Assembly: GCA_043228905.1 (NCBI GenBank)
Contig: JBHGNT010000006.1
Span: 22,134,001-22,198,000 of the forward strand
Direction: 5' to 3'
DNA length: 64,000 nt
Source of the DNA: Azolla caroliniana
Lineage: Eukaryota > Polypodiophyta
A program made the translations under genes and the position numbers. Within the stretch, counting starts at the first letter, position 1. The number at the start of each line of letters is the position of its first letter. This document shows positions 49,101-61,100 of this stretch, in pieces. A model generated the notes under the pieces. The model worked only from the letters and a program-made list of their open reading frames with translations, did no database searches and was not told where the DNA came from.

Positions 49101-52100
49101 ATGGATCTGGAGTTCCATCATCTGCCACTGAGCACACTCTAATAGGTGGGAGATACTGATGTCATTCTACTAGATTCTTGAGAGACAATGCACGAATTTT
49201 TTAGATAATTTATGATACATATGTCCACATTCCTGGTGTTTACAATGAATAACATCATCACAATGTCTTATCTGTATTTTTCTTGTTATCAGACATTATA
49301 TCAGATCTCATTGGATATAACTTCTTTGGTTTCATCTGCAATTTGGTTTTTCTAAGATGTTACTATGACATTTCATTTCTCTTACATGCACTTAATTAGT
49401 AAGTCCTGATCAATTTGGTCTCATAAAGGTATATTTACTGTGTAAACATAGCATATAATATTCTGATTTTTTTTACAGCGTATATGGTACAAGAAAACAA
49501 ATCTCTTATATATGGATTAGGATTAAACCCTTCTGTTGTTGGTCAGTTGTCAACATTTTTTATACAACTCAAAGATATTGATGGGGAAAATGTGGAAGGA
49601 TATAGTCGAACAGTCTCAGCAATCGTTGACCCAGAAAGTGAAAACGAGATGAAAGTCATTGGAACCAGAGTGTTAGATAAAGTTGGCCTTTATAAAATAA
49701 GTATTACACTCAATAGATCTGGAGAACATGATATGCTTTTGTTGTACTGCAATGTGCCATTAAATTCTTCAAGACAAATAAAAAAGGTTGTATATGCAGG
49801 TAGACTTTTAATGAGCATGTCTATGATTGTAATTTTTAACAAGTGTTTACTTCTGTAATTTGCAACCATGTATGCCCAATAGTGGCTTTAGTCCGTGGAA
49901 GTAGTTGAGGGGAAGTTTTTCAATGAAGTTTTCATCTGAAATTTTCAATGTAGATGACCATAGGCTATCAAGAAAAAGTCATGGATAAACTCAATCTGTC
50001 TGTAGACATCTCAAAAGAAGCATGTCCGTGAATAGTATAGATGCTTCCATCCAATATACCATAATAGAGATTGAGTGGGAACACCTTTGTTGTTCACACT
50101 ATGGTCAGTCAATATGCAGAGGTAGAGATGCTTCTTTCCCATATACCTTAAAAGAGGTTGAGTGGGGACACCTTTGTTGTTCACACACTATGGTCAGTCA
50201 ATATGCCTTGGTCTTTGAAGTATTACTAGATTTGCTTAAGAAAATCTCATCCAAATCAGAACAGTCTAGATTCCAGGTGGTTCCTCCGAACAGTCTTGTT
50301 CCATAAAATGTAACTGATGATATCAAGCACTTTATTACTCTCAGGTTCTAACTTGTACTTTGGATGTCTTTCTTGGCTGCAAAAATATCAATGCAGCGTA
50401 GACAGTTTATGTTGTGTCAAGGCTTTGTCGAACTTTTAATCTTTATGGTCATAGTTGCAGGATATTCCACTGGTATCTTGAACATTTTGCCTCCTGATGA
50501 TTCAGATGATCATCATAAATACAGTCCCGGACAATATCCACCATCCACCTTGTGATATATATGAAACAGCTGGTATGTGCATACTTAATAGGCAGTAATT
50601 CTGTCTACTGTAGAATTACTGATGAGACAAGGATATCATACCAAGATGTCATGATTTAATTATCCCAGTCAGTTAACCCTCTGACTGATGCGTAGTGACA
50701 TCGATTACCCTCCAATGCAAATCATCTTCACCGTCATAGCCACTTTCTAATTGATTTGAGATTAACTATTATCAGTCAGATGATCGTCAGCAAAATAGTG
50801 TTCTGTACAATATCCAGTATCCACCTTGTGACGTATCTGGGACAGCTGTTACGCACACACATGATAGTAAGTGATTCTGTCTATGTGTCAAGGATACTGT
50901 GCCAATATGTCATGATTTACTTATGCACTAACCATCAAAGTAACACATTGATATTGATTAACCATTCAATGGAGAAGCACTTGTGATGGCGAGAGATAAG
51001 GTGTTTATCTGTCAATGGTGAGAGATCATGGTTCATGAGGGCGAGGCCTATGTGCACGGCAAATTGCAATTGTCCAATCTATTAAAACCTCTTTTCCTGG
51101 TCCTGGTTGGGAGCCCATTCGTGTAGCCCTTGATTGACTTATAGCATGAGGAGTGATGGTCCATAAGAAAGTTGTGATTATTCTTTGTTGATGAGCTTGT
51201 GTGGCTATATTATATTGTCCTTCAACAACTTCTCCCTATGTCTCTTGAGTTCTAGCAAAAAAATCCCCAAGCATGGTTGGTCCTCATGTTCCATTACCTT
51301 GTGTAGGTGGCCAAAGCCTTGGTTAAAGAGAGTATCTCTCATTTCATAAAAAACACTACAGTGACAAACATTGTGTCCTCAGATTCCTGATGACACAATT
51401 GGCAAATTCTTTCTTCGAGAGGTATTCGTGCATATCTGCCCATCTCAATCTCTAATGGATGTGAAGAAGTTTGCAGCTGCTCTATCACACTGCGCAGTGC
51501 ACAGGTTAGATGTATGTCCATATAAGAGAGCCTGATGAATAATCCATCCACCGATGTGTGTAAAAGTGTCTTATAATGGACCATCTTCTTGCCAAAGGGA
51601 TATTTTGGGGTTAATACTTGTTATCTTGTTTTCAAAGTTAATAATATCAGTTTGGATTACTCTATCCTTTTCCACTTTGATCATGTTTAGATGAGGACAA
51701 TCCAAGCTATATTGGAATGGTGTTATTGCATTTATGCTTCTGCCATGTGGCTCGAACCATTGGTTGGTTTGAGCATACCAACAATGAATATCTCCATGTT
51801 CAGCAAGTTGTTTTTTATGACGTAGTGCCAAGCTTGAGTACCTTCGTTTAAAGAGCTCCCAAAGCCATTGGATACAGCTCGCTGATCTGAATAATGCCTC
51901 GATGATTATAAGGGCTGCTCCCATCTCTTTCCAGATTATATAATGTGGCACCAATGCTTTGCTCCTTATCATGCAGGCAATCATTGAGACTAAAGGTCGC
52001 TCTAAATCTTTCAAGTTATTTGTTTTGGTAAGACTCTGTCCCCATGTTTCTACTCCATAGAGAAGAGTTGTTGTCACAAGTGTATCAAAATAGCCATATT

Positions 52101-55100
52101 TTAGTTCGCGGCTCTTGGAACTGAAAATCTGCAGATTGTCTTTCAAGAGCACCAAGAGAAAGTCCGGCACAAGCAGCCTCCCTCAAGGAGAGAACCTAGG
52201 CCCTATGAAGGTTACTCCTAGGTATGTGTAGGAGTGTGTGTATGCAACCTTTTCCACGAGAAGAATTTTGGTTCTGATCTTATTACCCATGCTTGAGTGG
52301 TGTTAAACACTATCATTTTAGTTTTATTCATGTTTATTGACAAGTTGTTTTCTGTAGAAAGTACTTTTAATGTGTTTAGATGTCTTTTTAGTCCCTCCGG
52401 AGAGTCAAAGATCAGCACAATATCATATGCATATAGTAATATTTGTATGGCTGTACCCGCTAGGCATGCTCCTGAACCCCTGAATCTCTCTATGTAATGT
52501 GATATCTCATGACTGAAGAGAGTTAGTGATAGTCGGCATCCTTGTTTAACTTCGATTGTGCTAGCTACCATCTCCAACAAACCATTGGGAGAGCGCACTT
52601 TTCCTGATATGGATTCATTCAGTGCATAGATTCTCCATTGCATATCTATAGTGACACCAAGGGCTTCTAGATGTTGCAAAAACCGAGCATGCATCACAGT
52701 GTCGAAGGATTTTTGGAAAAGCAGCAATAAATCCTCTTGTTATGGGCTCTGCCTTCCTTGGTAAGGGATCGAAGGGTCAATTTGTGATCCAATGTTGTGA
52801 ATGGAAGCAATTTCACTCTCCCCATATACTCAATTCTGAGTCTAGGATCAAGCCATATAGTATTGTCAAGTGATGCTCAATCATGATTATCCTATAATTG
52901 CTTATGTGGGAGAAGCTTGTAGGTCTATTATTAAAGAAACCAAATTCTTCATTTACATTACTCTTCTTTGTTGTGGTAATCCTGTGCATATAACTATTAA
53001 GTATATATTTCCCTATATTTCTTCATATTAGGCATATATCAGATCCTTTAACTTTTGCTTACATTATGGTTCTTTTTCAGGAAACGTCAGCATTGCAGAT
53101 ACTGTTGTTGCTGCTACAGATGGCCTAAAATACCATCCACTTATTTTAGTTCCCCTTCCTATTGTAATTCTGTTGAAAGATAAATATGGAAATCCTGTTC
53201 CAGGTCAAGCTAGCCTGCTCAGTATACAGTTCACAGGTCATAAAAGGTCGCCAGAATTTAGCTCCTTTCAAGAGATGGAAACGGGGAATTACACAATTAA
53301 TTATCGAGCTTTTGAGATTGCACCTATGAATATATCTGTATATTATAGAGGGAACATAACGATACCTGGATTTCCATTCTATTGCTACACACATTCATGT
53401 AAGATGATGTCAATTAATATATAAGTTTTAGTTTCTCCCATCTGCATCATCTAAACAATTTGATATAGGAGTTTTGCAGCTGGCTGGTTTCCTCTTCCTA
53501 AGCCTGACATATCGTGGACATGGGAGAATACAACTGCAATCATTAATGTGTTGGATAATGATTACTTTCGACACAAACCAGGTGTTCTCCAAGGAGTGCA
53601 GAAGGTACATGAATATTGTGAATGTAGATCTTTCTTCTACTCTGTTGTAGCTCATGTAGATTGCTGTTTTTAGTTCTGTGCATTATAGTTGAACCATATA
53701 ATATCTTTCTAATCGGGATGATTTTAATAGTGAATGACGTCGATGGGTCAGCCACTCAATAACTGTCCAAACCATGTCCATGATATGAAAAGTAGGGGAA
53801 GCTAGCAAAAACCTAGTTCTATTTTTTTGGCGAAGCATTATCTTCCATTATCCTTTGAATTCTATCATAGTATTATACATATACAAATAAGTTACTGATT
53901 AATAATGCAGATAGTTTCCAACCAAGTGGATCTAGGTCATGCTGGGGAAAATGTAACTTGATGATTATTAGGGAAGTCATGCAAAATGTTATTATGTAAC
54001 CTTCTATTTGATTTGAACCAATGACTTTCAATGTAGTTAAGAAAAAAAGCAAGCATCTCTTAAAAGAGGCTAGCATGGCCTATGAAATTGAACGACAGAT
54101 TGCATCTGAAAATGTTATCTGATGATTTGGAAAACAAACCAGAATACCTATATGAGCAAATTAAGAAAACTGTTTCTGGCTATTCGTGAAGCATTCAGCT
54201 AAGTGTGTATATGTAAGCTATCCATGCTCCTGTGGAAGAATCACAGATCTTCCAGTTAACTTAGAGAGTCATGAAGTTAGATGACTCCCAAAGTTTAGGC
54301 AAATCCTAACTTAGACTTAGGTGAGTCGTAGATTTGAAAGATGCCTCATTAAGACATGTTCTGATTTAGACAAATCCTCAACTTGGACAAATCCTAGCAT
54401 TTAGACATATTCTGATTTAGAAGATTCGACCTTCTTGAACATAGACAACTCATTGATCCAACACTGCTCATGGTTGCACCGGTATAAGGAGTCTGGACAT
54501 GAAACATGAGGATGGGTTCTTTGCAATTAGGGTTATATAGGGGGAGAAAGAAAGGGGAGTAGATCAACTATCCAACGGAAAGTTCTCACCTATAAAAATC
54601 CACAACTTTGAACTCAGGCTGGGTGCAAAGTATTTGGAGAGGCGCCATTGTCTACCTATAGCCAGAATTGCCATATGAGCGTAGGACCATTAGAGAGTTA
54701 CACACCTCCGTTAGGAGAAGAAATGGGTAAAACCTTAGGAACGAAACATTTGGCCAACCCAGAGCTAGCCAAGATCAGGCAACCATAGTCACCCAAGGAA
54801 TGCATACACGCAGCACAGACCAGGCTGTGATTCCCAAACTGAGATATATCCTGACTATGCCAAGCAATGCACTCATTTGCCTCCATGATGGTTCAGGAAC
54901 TGCAGTGAATCCATTTTGGAAACTGCTCTAGTAGCAGATTTCAGGTTGATGCTTGGTGAGAAAGCCAGGAGATGGTTCAGAACTCTTTCCAAGGAAGTTT
55001 TGAATGACTTTAGTGTTAAAAAAGAAAAATATCTTAAAAAACGGCCTATTGGGGGGACCAAATGGAACCCTGTTGACTTATTGCTCTTGCTAAAACAAAT

Positions 55101-58100
55101 GGCAACAAAGTCCTTAAGTGATCACACCATACATGACAAAACCTTCACCACTGATATGACTTAAACTTAATGGATCGGTTTATAGGGGTTTATCTGACCA
55201 TATGCTCCTCAACGTCTTGTAACAGAACAATATAAATCATTTGCATTAGCGTGTGATCAGGCTATCTGTTTGGAAGATAGTTTCTCTGCCCTCCACACTC
55301 CTCTTGCCACACGTACAAATCCAGGACAAAAGTTATTCTCACCACCTCCTCTGCATACGAGGGAGAAGACCTGAGAACCCAACAAGAGCCAAACAGAATA
55401 TTGCAATTGGCATCTAATTTATGAACAATCTATTTATGAAGAATGTTTATGGCATCTAATTTTGCAAGTTTATTTGATTTTGTTTTTTTGTCTATGGAGA
55501 ATGCTTATGGCATCTAAGTTTTCTAGTAAAGAAAGGAATGTATCTCTTACAGAAGATATGTTGTACGAAATATCTATTTATGGAGAATGTTTATGACATC
55601 TAATTTTGCAAGTTTGTTTTTGTTTTCTTATCAGCAACCAACTAATGGTGTTGCATTTGTGAAAGGGCAATCCCTTGCATATGTTCCTCGAAAAGGATTT
55701 CTAGGGAATGACAGCTTCTTATACAAGGCGTATGATGCTTATATTGATCCTTCATTTCCTAATTATGTGCACACAACCATTGGCATTGTCACAATATTTG
55801 TAGTGAAGCACCCACCAGAAATCATCTCACGTCCAAAAACTTTGGAAGTTTGCCAAGAACAAAGTTTAAATATTGGAAGGTATAATTTTCTCAATCTAAG
55901 ATTAGTCATCCTTATTAACTTCATGGACAAAGCGAAGTTCTGGTTTTCTTAAGTAGGGAATGTTTTGATAAAAAATTATTGAGTTTGATTATAGCTAACA
56001 GGATGAAGCTTGACCAATCAGCAATACATCATATAGGTAGGAAGCATTCTAGGTCTGAAGTTGAACATTAATTACCTAAGGCTTCAACTGTAGCCAACCA
56101 GATTGGCACCAACCATAACTCCAGACTTTCCTTGGTTTCATTGAGATATATAATCTGAAGCTCATTGTACTTATCACCCTCCCTATCACAGCCAGTCCTA
56201 GTAACTACCCTAATGATTGCTCTTGACTATCCATGCAGCTGAGCATAAAAATAAGGCACACTGAAATCAAAATCTCGTGCAACTTGTCTGAACACGAGGT
56301 GCTTACAAAAATACCTACCAGAGATTTGTGGCAAATTAGTGTTGTGCGCAGAAGAAGCTCACTCTAGCTCTATTTCTTAGCTGGTTGCGTTTTCTTTTTG
56401 AGATCATTTGAGCCAATACCAGTATGGCTTTCTTCACCAATGCCTATGGCAATGGCATCACAGTGTATATAACAGACACTTTGTGAAGATAAGTTCTATG
56501 GAAGTATAGTATTGAAGACCATGTCCTTCTCTTAGGGAGACGTCTGCAAGGTGTTCTGTGGAGAAACTAATGGGAAAGAATTATGTGAAGCCGTGATGAC
56601 CAGGGAAAACAAGAAGTAATATGTCTCTTCAAATGATCAATAAAGTCCTATATGCTATTTGCAGATCACATGCATCATTCTATTAAAAATTTTAAGCCTA
56701 CATTCCTATTTGATGAACTTCCACCGTTCTTCACGTAACCTTTCGGTTCTTGCATGATGTTTGCTTTTGATTGAGGATTTAGTGGATAAACATTAGCAGT
56801 TATTTCAGCCTGGAAATATCTCATATATCTTTGTTATGAACCAGGGGAGATAAAAAGTTCATGATCTACTATTCAAAAACATCAACTTCAGTTTCTTATG
56901 GACAAGTTTTTGCAAAGTATGGTCTTATTAGAACAATGGAGAATCTAGACCTCTCATGGAAACCATCAGATTCCTTATCGTATATACAAATTCATCATCC
57001 AATTTTGGATTCGAGGGATGTAGACCTGGAGGGCGTAGATGATACTATTAACTCAGCACTTCGCACACTGATCTATATCGGGTAACAGTCTTTTCCCATC
57101 GTTAAGTAGAAAAGTTTATATGCAAATAATGAGGACATGATTTATTTAATCATAGAACTGTTAGTTGATATTGTGTTGGTAGTATTTTTAAAAATTTTGG
57201 CAAAAAGAAAGAAAATGGGTAAGTTAAGCATCTCTAAACAACATCACGACCTATGAGGCCAAGTTATGATGTTAATGGTCACTGGTGTCCCATGAGTATG
57301 GATGAAGACTTGATTGTTGCTGCTGACTTTTATGCTTTGTCGTACTCACCTGGTTCTTGAAAAAGGCAATGACATCACAAATGTTACACAGTTGCATATA
57401 TAAACCAACTCTGAAGAGACTATTATTTGCTTGTGCTTTAAGACCATTATTACCAATGGGCTTTAAGGCCATTGAGCTGGTAATACAGGCAACCATTTAA
57501 AATGCATTTTGTATTATTCATAAATCCACAAATAAGACAAGATTTAAATTTACATTGCATATTCAGTGAATACTATCCTCATAGCTCTTACTCGCTGTTG
57601 GGTCTGGTTTTACGTCTTAACTTAGTGAACACATCAAAAGATCATTCAGGATCAACTATCCCACTATTCCTTATTCATTATTGAAGCTTGTCCTATGTCA
57701 TAACAGTGAACATGCACCATTCAGCATATCGTGGGAGATGTCTGGATATAGACAATTTGGTTGTGCAATATAAAGTCACATAGAAAACCATCTAGAGTTT
57801 GATTGACTCTGTCATTTGTATATCCAAACTGAAATGAGTTTCATTTTCCTTTTACCATAGTCAATATTTGTTTTTGAAATGAATTCGACATTATGATTTT
57901 CTTCATTGTTCTCCATCAGTTTATGATCTTTCTTGAAAGTTTTACATGCTTTAAAAGTGTCAATGTTCCAGTGCACCTGATTTCCATGGCCTTGATAAGA
58001 TAATCTTGTCAATAAAAGATGAAGCTGGTATCGGTGATGAAGCATCTGCCATAGTGAAGGTCAACCGAGTCAATAGTCCTCCATATGTCTTATCATATCC

Positions 58101-61100
58101 TTACATTCTCGTTGATGAACAGACAGGGCAGTTTTTAGCAGGAATCGACTATGATGGCAAGGAGACGTATAATAAATCCTTGATTATAATCATGGACAAT
58201 GATATCGAAGGTGAAGAATGGACATTTGTTGTATTGATGTAAATTAGAATTACATCTTAACAACATGAAAATACGTGATTCAATGCAAGTTTTGTTATTA
58301 AATGTATTTCAGTCTGACTCAGCCTTCAAAATCTTGGTAAAATGATCAAATTTTAATAACATTATACGGGAAACTTACTATGTACAGTGAAGACATTTAT
58401 CACTTTGAGTTGGATAAATCGTATATTTAAGTATATTTAAGTCTAACCGTAAAAGATTAAACTTAACCAAAAATATGTTAATATCTCTTAAGAGGGCAAA
58501 ATGGCCCATGACATGTAAACATCATGCTATTAATAACCATGTTTAGCAATGTGTTTAAGTTTAACAAAGGATATATTAACCTCTTAAGAGGATAAAGTGG
58601 CCCCTGACACTTGAAACATATGCTAAACATGGTTATTATACCAGATTTTGGCATGTTATGTCTCTACTCAACTGTACTCTCTTGTGAGCAGATGACGTAA
58701 CTGGAGTTGAAGTCTTAGTTAAAGTTGGTATTGGTAGCTTGACGATAACATTACCTGAGAACAGCACACAAAATACGGAAGTTATGCAAGAAGAAAGTTA
58801 TCATTGGAGTCCTCTACCTACTGCAATGATAGAGAATGGATTTTTCAGTGTCGAAGCAAGAAGTATAAAGTTTCGAGCAACCTTGAAAGAATGTAATGAA
58901 GCATTGACAACACTACAATATAATGTGAGTTTCTAGCTTGGATATATTGAAGAGAAGAATTAGAAAGTATTCAGAATCATGTAATAATGCTTATATAGCT
59001 TCTGTATTTTGTAAATGTAAAGAAGTAGATAATTAACTGTGGGTTAGTTAATATCTAATTTTGTAAATAGTTAACCACGTGTGTGATCAAGTAGCAGAAG
59101 TTAATGTGTATGTATGTGTAGGAGAGGATTTAGGTTTACACTTAATGAACAGTTAATGGGGGAGCAACTTAGAAGTCAACTTAAAAAATGACCTGAGCAA
59201 CAACACTTTGTATTAATTAGCATCAAGTTACAAAAGAGCCCACAGTGCGGTATATATACATCTTGTGTGCAAGAGTGCATACATAGTGAGAGGGAGTATT
59301 CCCTAAGTACAAAATCCCATGTAAGGGTGTGAAGTCAACTTAGAAGTAGTGGGGGTATCTAGAGTAACTCCTATTTAAGACTTCGCTCTAACTACTAAGT
59401 TACATGACAAACTAAACGTTTACATATAGTTGACCTGGTTCAGCTTGACTATCTCAACAGTAAATAATTCAAGGGCTTCTGTATTCTATAAATAATTTAA
59501 AAGATTCTGTATTCAGTCAATAATTTAAGCAATCATGTGATTTCGTGCGGTGAACATTTTGTAGGGAATGTTTGATGATGTGTCATTCACAATTACAATT
59601 AATGACTTAGGGAATTATGGCATGGACAAGAATTGCTCTAGTAAAAATCCATATCCTCTATCAGTTGAAAAAGACCTTACATTGGTGTTCAGGTCTCCAA
59701 GATTATCACAAAGTGAGTTCTCATTATGGAATATATCGTAAATGTCATGAATTCATTGTGTTATTTGAATGTGTTAGCTCCAAATATGCTCATTTATTAT
59801 AATCACAACATCTTCATTTATGGCCAAGATGAAATAGAAAATTTTGTGATAATATTCTATAATCTCCTATGAAAAATCTGCAGGCTACTGGAAAAAGACT
59901 ATACTTCGTACAAAAGTAGTGATAATTTTTTCAGGGATCGTGACATTTTCTTTTATGGGAGTGATGATATTCCTGTTATGTTCCTTAACTACTCATGGAA
60001 AAAAATCCGTGCAAAAAATTAAAGCTTACCTGATAGAGGAGAGTGAGATGGACAGTTCATGTGTGAGTTCTTGTTCTATGCTATATATTGTTGTCATCAT
60101 GGATAGTTTGTGTATGAGTATTAAAAAGTAGTGTTTCTCTAACAGTACTTGATTTTGATGTAGGTTTATAATCCCATGTGGATCCCTTCGGCACCATCTA
60201 GTCCCAAGCAAGATTTTTCAATCACTTCTAATCCTCATCATGTCCAACTACAGAAACATATATTAAATGAAGGGTGAGTTAGTATTGAACATCTTATTTG
60301 TCATGCTTTCTTAATCTTGTACAGCATATGATTTAAATCTGTCACGCTCTTGTGAGCAAGATACAAGCATCTTTTTGTGCAAATAATTCACATGATAGAA
60401 GTAATTATTTCTTTCTTTATGATCTAAATTTGATTGGAAAGTGGGATATGCATGTCTCTTGTTGGAAGTGCGTGGGAACCGAAAACTCTTTTTTGATGGA
60501 CTGCGAAGACTACCAAAGATTTATTGGTTTAAGATAAATAAAAGGGCCAAGTGAAATTTTAGTCCAAGCCAAAAGTCCGACCTATTTCTGGCATCCTATG
60601 GATATAACCTGACCTATTTACTGTGGTAATTACTGATCCACTGGTATTCCACTTTCCTTTAGACTATACAATTGAATGTCCTTGATGGTGCCATGATCAT
60701 CAAGGAATAATATTTGGCATCAAGTCAATTTATTATCTATTTTACAGCAAACTCGACCAATCAGGCATCAGAACTGAGCTGTAGGTTTTACAATGCCATC
60801 AATGGAGGGAAAGGATCCAAATTTCCATTTCTGGCCCAAACTTGCACTTCATTTAGACATTATGAATCATATTTCATCAATGGATTATGAATGCTGTTAT
60901 AGCCTTGATCGTTTGTTGCAGAGTGGCAGAAAATGTTTCCCTACAGCTGGAAAGATTGTTTTGCTAAAATGTTTAAAAGTGTTGATTTTATTAATAAAGC
61001 ACTTTAAAAGTTGGGCTGCAAGACGGTTTTCAAATTTTTGTGCCAAAACCCAATCAGACCAAAAGTTTAAGCTTTTCTTCTGTGCAAAAACCATTCTATA

